From positions 19,444-44,928 of the forward strand of contig BMAT01006216.1 in the NCBI GenBank assembly GCA_019649035.1: a stretch of DNA of 25,485 bases. Reading direction: 5' to 3'. Positions within the stretch are counted from its first letter, which is position 1, and each line of letters starts with the position of its first letter. Both the position numbers and the translations under genes were made by a program. A model generated the notes under the pieces. That model searched no databases, was not told the origin of the DNA, and saw nothing but the letters and a program-made list of their open reading frames with translations. Shown here piece after piece: positions 1 to 9,904 of the stretch. Source of the stretch: Elysia marginata. Lineage: Eukaryota > Mollusca > Gastropoda > Plakobranchidae.

Positions 1-287
1 TTAAAAAGTCCAGTACCCAGTAGCAGACGCTGATAGGGAATTAAAAATCTTGAACTATATTACTATATAATAATAACATTTGTGCTAAAATCCTAACTAT
101 AAAGTAAGAATAAAATCCTGGCATATGGATTTTGGTGTGTCTGAATGTGGTGAGTTTAAATAGCAAAAGCATCCACAAAAGATCGACTAATCTTTTAAGG
201 ACATTTTGAAAAATCGAAAACTGCTGTCAAATGGAGAGTTGAGGTAAGAAAGTACGAATATTCTGTTTTTATTTTTTTTTATCTCTA

Positions 288-327
288 TGTAACCGTTTTA
301 TCCTATTTACCATAATTATTCCACATT

Positions 328-368
<41 letters not shown>

Positions 369-680
369 TCTCTCGCTCTGACTGTGCATCTCTAGCTCTG
401 TTGTACTTGCCTGTCTCTTCCTCTCACTTCTCCTTTGGCACAAAACCATGCGTTTTACTGCAGATCGCCTTGTCTACCTAATGTTTGTAGAAGTCTGTCT
501 GTAACCGTTTTGCTTAATCTTTACCAAAGTCCACATCTCTCTCTCTTTCTTTCTCTCTTTCCCTCTTGCTTTCTCTTTCCATGTCTGTCTGCAGGCTTAC
601 ACGTATGTCTGTCTCTTCGTCTCCCACCTTCTCTTTTGACCCAAAAACCTGAGTTTCTATTGCATGGCTAACCTTGATAA
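288..680 (+). repeat. Imperfect tandem duplication, period about 212 bp
   Basis: The word TGTAACCGTTTT occurs at 288-299 and again at 500-511. Each copy continues in the same order with TTTACCA, CCACAT, a CT-rich tract, a GTCTGTCTCTTC-like tract and a TTTG(G/A)C(A/C)CAAAA word (433 and 635). The copies differ mostly in the length of the CT tract (332-364 in copy 1). This looks like an old local duplication around a microsatellite. Confidence 0.6.
332..364. repeat. (CT)n microsatellite
   Basis: Near-perfect CT dinucleotide run of about 33 bases inside copy 1 of the tandem duplication. Confidence 0.95.
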
Positions 681-1635
681 TATACATCTAGATCGAGATT
701 TTACAGCAGAATTTTAGTTATACAGTACGTGAATTTCACTCTAGTACTGCGACATTATTCAGAGCAGCTGAGGGATAAATAGATCTACTTAGCTCCCGGC
801 TGAATGAGACATGACATCATGGTTCTCTCGGAGGTCCGCAAAAATCCCTCTGTCTACTACGGCATAAATAGTTTAAAAAGTCACTCGTTAATTAGCATAT
901 ATAACATACAACAATACATGGAGAAAACCCCGAAAGAAAAATCTCTATTCCTTATCCTTTTCCTCTCCTCCAGTCCTCTTCCCCCTCTCTCTTTCCTCTT
1001 ACTCAGGGCACTGGGCAGTGTCTTGCGACCTGCAATGGGTTTGACGTCCCTTACCCCCACTAGGTCGGATAGAGGGAACCCACACCCTATTAAGGGAACC
1101 CCTGAAGGAGAGCACCCTCTAGACAAAGAAAACGGTTTGGTGTCCCGTAACGCGGATCTTGAAGCATAGCAACACCATATCCGGCAACTTCTGCTGCTGC
1201 GCTGGCACCGAGCGTATTGCCTTGCTGTTCCGTCGTACCCTGCCCACAACGCCGAGAGAGGGGATATTGGTACTTGGGCAATTCTTGATCTCCATATCAC
1301 TTGCCCAGGCTTGCACATGAAGAGGTCACTCCAGCTTCACTGCATTGGCGCAGATACAACAACAGTCAACGGTCACCAGTTATAAGCCCAGGCTCAATAG
1401 GCGTAGAGCCGGGCGCTGGGGGTTTGTCCTGATGGTGGGAAGGATCTTCGAAGCCTACTGGGCAGTCACCGCCCGCCTCAACGCGAACAGTCCTCGGACA
1501 ATAAGGTACTACCCCACCTCAACTTGCTTTCTTCATTGCGTGTATGGAGCATAGACATAATCAAAAGGTATGTTGCAAAATTAAGCATCAGGCAAAAACT
1601 CAAACAATACAAAACTAGCAACCTTACGGTTGTCA

Positions 1636-2235
1636 ACTTGAAAACGTTAGGACCATGTGTCCTGGGTTTTCAGACGACCTCCGACAAGTTAACGACGCTA
1701 GAAAAACAGCAATCATCGACCGCGAGCTAGCCAAGCGGAACTTTGACATCGCTGCTCTCCAAGAGACACGTCTTACCGCCATTGGCAGCCTCAAGGAGAA
1801 GTACACATTCTTCTTGCAAGATTTAGGGCCAGGCGAGCATCGCATCCACGGAGTCGGCATTGCTGTGCGCAACACCATAATTGCGTCAGTTAAACCTCCT
1901 TTCCAAGGGACTGGACGTATCATATCGCTACTCCTCAACACTTCCTGTGGTTCCACTCACATCTTCAGCGCCTACGCCCCCACCCTCAGCTCTTCTGTAG
2001 AGGTCAAGGATGTCTTCTATGAGGAACTTGAGGAAAAAAATCCGAGGAATCCCCGACAAAGAGAACCTGATCTTGCTTGGAGACTTCAACGCCCGAGTTG
2101 GTGCAAACCACCGCTCCTGGCCAAACTGCATTGGTCACTTCGGAGTTGGCCAGCTAAATGAAAATGGCTAGCGACTATTTGGCCTCTGCTTATTCAACAA
2201 CCTCTGTGTCACCCACACCTTATCAGCGACATAGC
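1636..2235 (+). pseudogene. Broken AP-endonuclease domain of the non-LTR element
   Basis: This segment is the N-terminal endonuclease of the element, which nicks target DNA to prime reverse transcription. It retains the LQETR motif (about 1774) and, in another frame, a GDFNAR motif near 2078-2098. The amino-terminal WNVRT-type motif around 1636-1650 carries an extra base. A second frameshift lies in the A-run at about 2033-2040: the sequence ending ...EELEEK continues correctly only in the other frame, where it reads LLGDFNARVG. A stop follows just after the LNENG motif at about 2166, where the family has Gln. Homology fades near 2235, followed by a deletion into the reverse transcriptase. 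The identification rests on motifs and on remembered mollusc 'endonuclease-reverse transcriptase' and 'craniofacial development protein 2-like' sequences. Confidence 0.8.
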
Positions 2236-2270
2236 CGTCCTAATACACAACGCATGATGAGCTTGGTGCA

Positions 2271-3992
2271 CCGCCCACTATCGACGAACTGCGTAACGCC
2301 ATCAACACGCTCTCCTGCAGTAAAGCTCCAGGTAGCGATGGAATCCCAACAGAAGTTGTAAAACGGGACAGGGAGAACCCTCTTATAGGGCACCTGCACG
2401 AACTACTGCTGCAATGCTGGGCAGAGGGCATGTTACACCAGGATTTGCGGGACGCCAAGATCATCACGCTCTACAAAAATAAAGGCGACCGCAGAGATCG
2501 CAACAACTATCGCCATATCTCCTTCCTTAGCATCGTGGGCAAAGCTTTCGCGCGTGTTGTCCTCAACCGCCTCCTATAGCTCGGTGACCGAGTTTACCCA
2601 GAATCTCAATGTGAATTTTGAGCAAAAAGTTATACAGTTGACATGGTTTTCTCCATCAGGCATCTACAGGAGAAATGCCGTGAACAGAGACGCCAACTAT
2701 ACCTCGCGTTCATTGACTTGACCGAGGCATTTGGCCTAGCCAGTCGATCAGGACTCTTCAAACTCCTGCCCAGGATTGGAATATCCCCCCCCAAACTCCT
2801 TGAGATGATCATATCATTCCAATATGGCATGATGGGCACCGTCCAATACGATTGTTCATCCTTGGACCCTTTCCCAATCAAGGGCGGTGTGAGGAAAAGA
2901 TGCGTCCCAGCACCTACGCTATTTGGAATCTTTTTCTTCCTACGCCCTCCACGGGTCAGAAGATTGCATTTTCCTCCACACCAGAAGCGATGGCAACCTA
3001 TTCAACTTATCGCGTCTCAGAGCAAAGACAAAGGTACATCGAGTGCTCATCAGAGAGATGCTCTTTATAGACGATGCCGCTACCGCCGCGTACTCCAAAG
3101 AAGCCCTTCAGCGACTCATATCATACTTTGCGGATACATGCAGAGGATTCTCCTTCACCATCAGCCTGAAGAAAACTAACATTATGAGCCAACATGTCGA
3201 CACCACCCCAACAATCACCATCAACGAACAGATCCTGGAGGTTGTCAGCAAATTTACATATCTCGGCTCCACAATCTTCAACAACCTGTCCCTGGACGCG
3301 GTGTTGAGCGTCAGGATAGGCAACATCCACCACCATGACTCGTCTGTCAAATAGAGTGTGGGACAACACAATGTTAACACTCAGCACCAAGATGGGAGTG
3401 TACCAGGCATGTGTACTGAGCACGCTTCTCTGCGGCAGTGAGTCAAGTACATTGTATTCACACCAACAACGAAGACTGAACGCCTTACATACAAGAAAGA
3501 TCCGTCGTCTCCTAAGCATCACTTGGCAAAACCAGGTTACAAACACCAAAGTATTAGCCCAGGCAGGTATGCCAAGCCTCTTTGCTGTTCTCTCTAAGAG
3601 GCGCCTGCGTTAGCTTGGTCATGTGTGACGAATGGAAGGCAGTCGCATCCTAAAGGACTTCCTGTACGGCGAGCTCGCCTCTAGTTCACGTCTTACCGGG
3701 CGATTCAAAGACGTCTGCGAGAAAGATCTAAAGACTTGCGGAATTCAACCAGCAGAACTAGAGATTGAGGTCTCAAAACGCACCGCATGGCGGGCAAAGA
3801 TTAAGGAGGGCATAAAATCAGCTGAGGAGAATAGAGAATTAAAGAAGGAACAAAAGAGAACCAGCAGACATCAGAGGACTCAGCCCGTCCCTACTTCTCA
3901 CACCACCCCCGCCGCTGACTACACCCTGCAGCAAGTGCCAGCGCTGCTGCAAGTCCAGAACAGGATTGTACAGCCACATCAGTCGCCGTAGT
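2271..3992 (+). pseudogene. Broken reverse transcriptase of the non-LTR element
   Basis: The reverse transcriptase copies the element RNA at the nicked target. Visible motifs in order are KAPGSDGIPTEV (about 2325), NNYRHIS (about 2500), LAFIDLTEAF (about 2704), the catalytic F-I-D-D box at 3064-3075, LKKTNIM, FTYLGSTI and a C-terminal ITWQNQVTNTKVL region. Frame lesions seen by eye are in-frame stops at 2577 and near 2620, a frameshift near 2935, another near 3335, stops at 3611 and near 3626, and a frameshift near 3940. After the last shift, the alternative frame reads CSKCQRCCKS...YSH, a possible zinc-finger remnant. Both catalytic Asp residues survive, but the product would be truncated. 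Confidence 0.85.
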
Positions 3993-4628
3993 GACACTAA
4001 CTAAGTGCATATTGCCATTTTCTCACGAGACAGAAGGCTGCCATCCATAGCATACAACTCAAAAACAAAACAAAAAATGTCTCCATGTTTTAGCCTCAGA
4101 ATGACCAGATTTTTGTACATCTCCCTAGAATGATGCATTACCATACCTATCGACACGACATTGGGGAATTTCAGCCATTTTGATAGCCCGCATCGGTTGG
4201 CAAAAAAATCTCTAATTTTTTTTATAAATGAAGGACTTTATTGTCACAGATAGACGTTCGGTCTAAAGTCATTCTTGTAAGTTCAGCGAAATGCATTGTT
4301 CGCATTTTGTCTGTGCGACACATCTGAAGCGGCGGGTGCTAGACAACCCACACCCCCGCCTCTCTTTCTTTCCTTCTATCTCCTGATGGTTAGTTTTTAC
4401 AGAAAATAAAACAAAATAACCTCTGAATTAACGAGTTCTCTGCCAGGATAGGTTCTATGAATGGTGATAAAAGATAACTTCTCTTAAAAACTAAGGTTAT
4501 TCTGACCCTTTCACCCCTAACCTAACTGGAGCGTTAGGTTCTGCTCTAGAAAATGTTTTGCAAAGTCTTCGCTCATCTTTTTCTCTAAGTTCCATAATTA
4601 TCAACAGAAGAAGGTCATATTCATGATT

Positions 4629-4732
4629 TGGTGTCTCTCAAATATGGTTTTGATCAACTTTTGTTTCTATGGTGGTGAATTGATGTCTCTTAAATATGTT
4701 TTTGATTAATTTATTTTTTTTTGTTTTGATTT
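4629..4732 (+). repeat. Two-copy imperfect tandem repeat, period 52 bp
   Basis: TGGTGTCTCTCAAATATG at 4629 is repeated as TGATGTCTCTTAAATATG at 4681. Both are followed by a TTTTGAT(C/T)AA(C/T)TT word, so the copies align without gaps for about 35 bases. Confidence 0.7.
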
Positions 4733-5817
4733 TTGGGGCGTTTAATGGATAATAATCCTATTTGGCCTTTGCAGTGACATGATATGATAATACAAAACAT
4801 TGTATATCGGAAATTGAGTGCATACAGTTAAGTTTGGGGGCCTTTAAAATACAATTTCGCACCTCGTAGGCCTCATTTGAAACGCGAGACTCGCCTAATT
4901 TATAGTGAGTTCGAACAATGTTTTGCACAGCGTGATCACCAATCATCTCCTATATCACAGAAAACTAACAACAAATAATGTCTTTACCCTGAGGGCATTG
5001 TGGTGTCCTGTTGCTGGTGCAGTTTTAATGCGCTAAATCTCGCTCATCATAACGAACAAGTTAAAATAAAATCAATTCGTTCAAAAAGGACATAATGGCA
5101 ATATCTGTGGTTTCTAAAACAATTATCTTAATACAGACAAAGGTTCATTTTATTTTCCGAGTATTTCTTCAATTCAAAACTATTTTAATTGATTGTTTAT
5201 AACTATCTTCATTAAATATGATGGCAAAAATATTTTATACTCTTAAAAATCAAACTTATAAATTTGCAACCGCAGTTAAAGTCAAATTTTTCAAAACGGA
5301 ATATAATGTATCTCATGTTTCTTTTTCATGTCGAGGATGCAAAGGCCACAAGCAGAAAAAAATTTAAACTATAAATCGAGGCAAAAACCGTAACGTTGTT
5401 TAGAAACTGAAAGCAGAACAACTTTCAACATGAAATGATGTCCAATATTTTGTTTTAGAAGATGGAACTTGATACTATCTCGCCGAAATTATGATGAACT
5501 GTGTGTAGGCCTTACTGAATTAACCTCCGTTTCAATCAAACGAAAATCTGCATTTTTTCTGCAACATTTTTTTTTTGTTTGTCCTTGAATGTATTTGAAA
5601 CTTTGCACAGTCAATCACCTCAATTTGTCTCTTCAAGTAGATTTCTTCTCAAAATGAAAAATGAACATTTGGAAATATTTGTTTCAAATGTTACGGAACG
5701 CATATTTTAGTTCTCATTACGAAGCCACACAATAAATTGGGAATTTTATGCACAGACAATGACAGAAATTTAGATTAACAACTTTTTAAAATCTGTTTTA
5801 TTATAAAACTAGCTTGG

Positions 5818-5986
5818 ATTTAAAAGAGTTTTACCAATTGCAGTACAGTAAAGGGAGAATAGCAAGAGAAGCTAAACATAACAAAAATGACGAAACAAGG
5901 CGCAACAATTCGGTTAGAGAGCGCGCACCTATAAGAAACAAATTAAGCTCTTGGAACCACTGATGAGCTGTAAAACTCTTTTAAAT
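5818..5986. repeat. 17-bp perfect inverted repeat flanking a 135-bp core
   Basis: ATTTAAAAGAGTTTTAC at 5818-5834 is exactly reverse-complemented at 5970-5986. The size would fit a small foldback element or MITE. I see no convincing target-site duplication outside the arms and no similarity extending inward, so the nature is undecided. Confidence 0.5.
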
Positions 5987-6366
5987 TAACTACTTATCAT
6001 CTATAAAGTATAGAGCGAAAGAAGAAAACATCCTAAATCCTGCAAAGAAATTAGGAAGTCTTAATACAGGTAAGACAAAATGATTTAAGAGCTTGCGCAA
6101 AATTTCAAACCAAGTTGTAAAGATTTGGGTAATCTATTGCAAAAAAAGTATTTCAAGTATTTGTACATGTATTTCACAGCCTGAACGGTGAGAACAATTT
6201 CGACATTCATCTCTGTTTGGTATCGGAGACAAAGCAGCGGATTTTAATGAGCTACAAAGGAGTTGTCTGTCTACAATGAAATCTTGACCTATTATTTTCA
6301 TTTCATGCGTGAGACCCCAACCATTTGGCATTTGGACCTCTCCAAAACTTTTATTGCCTTATTAGT

Positions 6367-6387
6367 AAAAAAAAAAAAAAAAAAAAA
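6367..6387. repeat. Poly(A) tract
   Basis: Uninterrupted run of 21 A residues. It is not preceded by any recognisable SINE or processed-gene sequence. Confidence 0.95.
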
Positions 6388-7701
6388 GCGCACTGATGTA
6401 AACCATTGTAGTAACATGAACATCTTGATACCCCAGTAACAATTTCCTACGTACGGAAGCACCAAGAGCATGTCTTGCCCCCACAGTAAACCTGCGCTCT
6501 ATGAAAATATTAAGTCCTTTATGAAGTTCGTCCGTCGCTGTTTCAATCTTTGGTAATCAGCATGTTTAGGTCAAATAGGTTTTTTTTGTTCATCCTCCAA
6601 CATAAAGGACATGGAAATATTCTCATCTTACTAAGATCTAAATAAAAAGATGAGGGATTTTATCAGAATTTTTAAAAGAAATAATTTGGAATTAAAAGTG
6701 AAATGCTAATATAACTTAAATATAAGTTAGTTTTATGTTCATAAAGAGCTGAATATTTGCAAAACTTGTATAGTAGAAAACTAGTAATGTAAGGTCCTTA
6801 AAAAGTAATGACATTTAAAGAAACAATGTCATTAAGCTATTACCTTAGTTAAAACCTCTCCTTGCCTCATACTTATTCAGTAAAATGGATCTAAATGGCG
6901 AAATTGGTCAAAAGGACTACGATCTCTACAATAAAATCGGGCATGTGTATAACTATTAGCTATGTGAGCTTATTACCATCAATATAGACCACGAGAATCC
7001 AAATGAGCGGAGATTTTTTCACTAGAAAATAAGAAACAATAATCCATCGTTTATTCTACAGAAAAAAAACTTCATTAGTTTATTTCTAGGAAACTGAATG
7101 AGCTCTAATTTTATAACTGGGGTGATTACCATTTCAGAGGTTGATAAAATGCGTTATTTTTCCTGCATTTGAAAAAGGTTGCATTTCCCCTCACGAAGAA
7201 ATATAAAACCAAAGTGAAAAAACTGGTAACTGTTTTATCATACACGCTGACAATTTTATATGTATTAATGAGCTTAATAGGTTATTTAACTTTGACTTCG
7301 AGCTTAATTTTTTTATGATGGTGTTATCAGCAACATTATTTTACTGTGTGGAATAACCGCCAATGTTGCCCCCAGGATGCCCGCAGGCTGTGCACTCACA
7401 AGTCAAAGTATTCAGAATCAATAATAGAGCATTTTTCTCTCATAAAGGATAATTTTATCACCGAGTTCCCCTTATTTTCTGCTGTTGCCATAGTAATTCA
7501 TTTAAAAATAAATATGAAAGGAAATAGGCCTCTACTTCGTAATGTTTCAATAAGTTAATAATCTTAAACGACAAAGAAAGTTTTGGAAAAGTTTTGTTGC
7601 TAATAGTTTAACTGTAGTGTAGAGTTCGACAGCACCTTTCTATAATCAAGTACGTTTTAACTTTCCTTTTTAAGATTTTTGACAAACATAGTTTTGCACA
7701 C

Positions 7702-7827
7702 AAATTAAACTAATGTGCCTGCGAGGTGCAGACATTACGGTCTTTTAAACGCAAACCTCAAGACTTCAACCTATTCTATTTTATAGACAAGATTCAAATT
7801 ACATAAATCCCTTTTTACGCTTGCATT
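7702..7827 (+). promoter_or_regulatory. Noncoding block shared upstream of both receptor genes (copy 1)
   Basis: This 126-base stretch aligns almost without gaps to 17985-18108, upstream of receptor 2. It begins AAATTAAA(C/T)TA(A/G)TGTGC. By hand count, 29 of the first 38 bases agree, and TTCAAATTACATAA plus TTTTTACGCT near the end are identical. It lies about 670 bases before the receptor 1 ATG, whereas the intervening 7828-8460 aligns poorly. It may be a conserved promoter or enhancer, an untranslated first exon, or simply the best-preserved remnant of the duplicated segment. No known transcription-factor site is claimed. Confidence 0.5.
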
Positions 7828-8493
7828 CAGAATCTCCGATTACTACAATATCTGATGCGCATTGGTGAAACTATTTGCTTTTAGTTTGAAATTACAATGC
7901 CTTGGCTGCACCCTATACAATCATATTTTTGAGAGAGGACTAATCGCTCCAACTAAATTCAGGTTTTTTTAATAAATTCATGATTTTCTTGTTTCTAAGC
8001 CGTTACACAAAAGAGTAAAATTCCAACGAGTTTGCTTTTAACCACAGTAAAACAGTTAGTAGATATCTGAAGTCTTTATCCTTTGCACTGCAGCTATATC
8101 CAACTTCGCACTTTATTGATAGAGAATCCTAGTTCTTGATAAACAACAAAGAAAGAACCGCGGTGAAATTCAACAAACGGATGTTCATATTTGAAGGAGA
8201 TCAAAAGTAGTAATATGCAGTATATACCTCGAATGGTGATCAAGTGGAAACTAGAACCAAAAAATGCAGCACTATTCAGAAGCTATCATATATTTTCAAA
8301 ATAGAAATCATTGATAATAGTGCCCAATTCTATGGCTTGGAAAATTATCAAAGTCACCTCTTCATACCCCTGAGGCCATAAAATATCCTCAAAGACGCCC
8401 TAGTTACTGACGTGCAAAGCTATGCTTCATAAAGTATGAAAAGCATGTTAGAAAGACTGAAGTGTCACCACAACTGTGATTGACAACTTAACA
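7828..8493 (+). other. Proximal upstream region of receptor 1
   Basis: AT-rich sequence between the shared upstream block and the start codon. It has a TATACCTCGA word at about 8223, also found upstream of receptor 2 near 18497. The last 75 bases contain two short upstream ATG frames; the second ends just past the GTG at 8476. There is no strong TATA box. Confidence 0.4.
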
Positions 8494-9726
8494 ATGGCTA
8501 ATTCGTCAATAGAAATCAGGCAAGATCTGAATCTGTCTGACATCGTTGACTATGGAGATTCTCACCTGTCAAGAGTGATACAGTATCTTGACCTCTATAT
8601 CAATATCGTGTTCGTTTTCGTTGCGAGCGTTTTCGCCCTGGGCACAAACATTGCCAACATGTTGGTATTGATAAAACAAGGCGTACGAGGCTGTGTTAGT
8701 CTCTGTCTGTTTAGTATTTCTGCCACGGATTTTCTATCGACGTTGACCGGATTCATATCAGTCATGTTTAAGATACTAATGCATCTTTACAAACAGCCTG
8801 GGTTCAATCCAGCCGCTGTATTTTTCCTGCTGGTGTATGCATCCGCTGTACTTTACGACGTCTCCAATACACTCACCGCGTTTCTCTCCCTTGAGCGCTG
8901 CCTGTGCGTTACTCTTCCTTTCAAATTCAAAGACATCTTCACCACTAAATTAACAGCGGTGGTTATTGTGTGCGTCTACATGTTATGTTTCGGATTGATG
9001 ATGCCACACTTTCTGTCTAGCGGCCTGAGAATGAAGACTTTTGAAAATTCGACCTATCTGACTTTGTGGTTGTCTTCAGACCGCATCGCCGTTGATACCT
9101 ATATCGATGTCAAGAATTTCTGCCAGATATCAGTGATCTTGGGTATTGTGCTCGTGTGTACTTCTCTAATGATCATTTCTCTTAACATTTCCTCAAAATT
9201 CCATAACAAAGACACCACGACCACGGCAAAGCCATTGAAAAGTTCAAAAACAAGACCCGAAGTAAACTTCAAGGTCTCTAGCAGTATGCCTACCCCAGAG
9301 ATAACGAATCATGAAGGTAAAGGGAAAATAGAAACCAAAAGAAAGAACAAAAAAAACCCAACCAAAAACAAAGATACCATTAAAGACCCACAGTCGAACG
9401 GACCATTAACAAAAGAAAACACTGCAAGAAAACAGGAAAAGAATACCCAGTCTTCTCGCAATCTGAATGTGATTAAAACTGTAGTTATGCTTTGCGTGAT
9501 TTGTTTTGTCTGCAATTTATCAAGAATTATAGCATCCACGGCTATAGTTCTAGAGCCTAGGCTCAAAATTGGGCGAGAATATTACGACTGGTATCAGCTT
9601 ATGATTGCTGTTTGTTATGTTTTCCAGCTCTTTAACTGTTCTCTCAACATTTTTGTATACTACAACTATAATCAATCGTTTCGAGAAACGCTGAGGCAAC
9701 TGCTTGGCTGCAAGTCCAATACCTAG
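8494..9726 (+). CDS. Class A seven-transmembrane receptor 1, gastropod chemosensory/FMRFamide-receptor-like
   Basis: An uninterrupted 410-codon frame encodes a rhodopsin-class GPCR expected at the plasma membrane. The N-terminus has sequons at N3 and N13. Approximate helices are TM1 33-60 (N52), TM2 68-92 (D79 in SATDF), TM3 106-137 ending ERC (134-136) in place of DRY, TM4 152-176, TM5 206-232, TM6 327-352 and TM7 365-390 with NIFVY (385-389) for NPxxY. Intracellular loop 3 (about 233-326) is long and rich in Lys, Thr and Ser. The EPRLKIGREYY loop and the NxxxFVYY end resemble mollusc chemosensory receptors and FMRFamide receptors. The start is ATG 8494 with an ACAATGG context. The codon matching the start of receptor 2 is GTG at 8476, and the frame is closed by TGA at 8458. 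Oddities are Ser343 where receptor 2 has Pro, and no cysteine pair for the TM3-ECL2 disulfide. The ligand is unknown. Confidence 0.9.
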   Translation: MANSSIEIRQDLNLSDIVDYGDSHLSRVIQYLDLYINIVFVFVASVFALGTNIANMLVLIKQGVRGCVSLCLFSISATDFLSTLTGFISVMFKILMHLYKQPGFNPAAVFFLLVYASAVLYDVSNTLTAFLSLERCLCVTLPFKFKDIFTTKLTAVVIVCVYMLCFGLMMPHFLSSGLRMKTFENSTYLTLWLSSDRIAVDTYIDVKNFCQISVILGIVLVCTSLMIISLNISSKFHNKDTTTTAKPLKSSKTRPEVNFKVSSSMPTPEITNHEGKGKIETKRKNKKNPTKNKDTIKDPQSNGPLTKENTARKQEKNTQSSRNLNVIKTVVMLCVICFVCNLSRIIASTAIVLEPRLKIGREYYDWYQLMIAVCYVFQLFNCSLNIFVYYNYNQSFRETLRQLLGCKSNT

Positions 9727-9898
9727 GTCTTACTTTTACTTTATTTTTTTGTACATGCTGATGAAGACAAACATCAAAGCCACCAGTTACCTCTTTAGGT
9801 TAAGAATCTTCGCAAAAACATTTTTGGCTTCAAAAACTCTCATCGTTACATTTTTTACATTCAGAAAATACAAACGTTTGTGCTATAATTATATCGCG

Positions 9899-9904
9899 AA
9901 TAAA
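9899..9904 (+). other. Candidate poly(A) signal of receptor 1
   Basis: AATAAA lies 173 bases after the stop codon in the context TATCGCGAATAAAAAA. The downstream region of receptor 2 has TATCTCGAATAAAAAA, so the site appears to be inherited from the common ancestor. Confidence 0.55.

Larger units (their letters stand above)
1..1000. other. Gene-free pyrimidine-rich leader region
   Basis: No coding region is supported here. The sequence is AT-rich with long C/T tracts between about 330 and 660. Open frames in this part encode only Ser/Leu/Cys-rich products of the CT repeats, as expected from low complexity. A tandem duplication inside it is listed separately. The right edge grades into the 5' part of a non-LTR element. 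Confidence 0.6.
1000..4075 (+). mobile_element. Degenerate APE-type non-LTR retrotransposon (LINE)
   Basis: A LINE-like copy in plus orientation. From about 1000 to 1635 there is GC-richer untranslated-looking sequence, then an AP-endonuclease-like domain, an internally deleted linker, a reverse transcriptase, and a Lys/Arg-rich C-terminus ending near 3992 with a possible Cys/His finger in another frame. A short 3' tail runs to about 4075, ending in an A-rich stretch (CAAAACAAAAAATG). GC content and CpG use are well above the flanks, which supports an inserted unit. I saw no target-site duplication, so both ends are approximate. The clade (RTE-, CR1- or Proto2-like) was not decided. The copy cannot be autonomous because its frame is broken at many points. 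Confidence 0.85.
4076..7701. other. AT-rich intergenic region, no gene recognised
   Basis: About 3.6 kb of AT-rich sequence. The open frames of 60-70 codons on either strand have no recognisable motif and no compositional contrast. Contents that can be named are a two-copy 52-bp tandem repeat, a 17-bp perfect inverted repeat 170 bases across, and a 21-base A-run. No receptor fragment was detected. Confidence 0.6.

Noticed and set aside
435-671. 78-codon Leu/Ser/Cys-rich open frame
   Set aside because: Translation of a CT-rich tract within a tandem duplication, without an ATG start; composition is explained by the repeat.
804-1318. Overlapping open frames on both strands (121 and 145 codons)
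   Set aside because: They overlap each other and the 5' part of the non-LTR element, carry no motif, and probably reflect its higher GC content.
4224-4340. TTTATTGTCAC...AGCGAAATGCATTG resembling a LINE/SINE 3' tail in antisense
   Set aside because: Similarity is from memory over short words only, with no element body attached.
6134-6331. 65-codon minus-strand open frame with several Cys and His
   Set aside because: No recognisable motif and no compositional contrast; consistent with chance.
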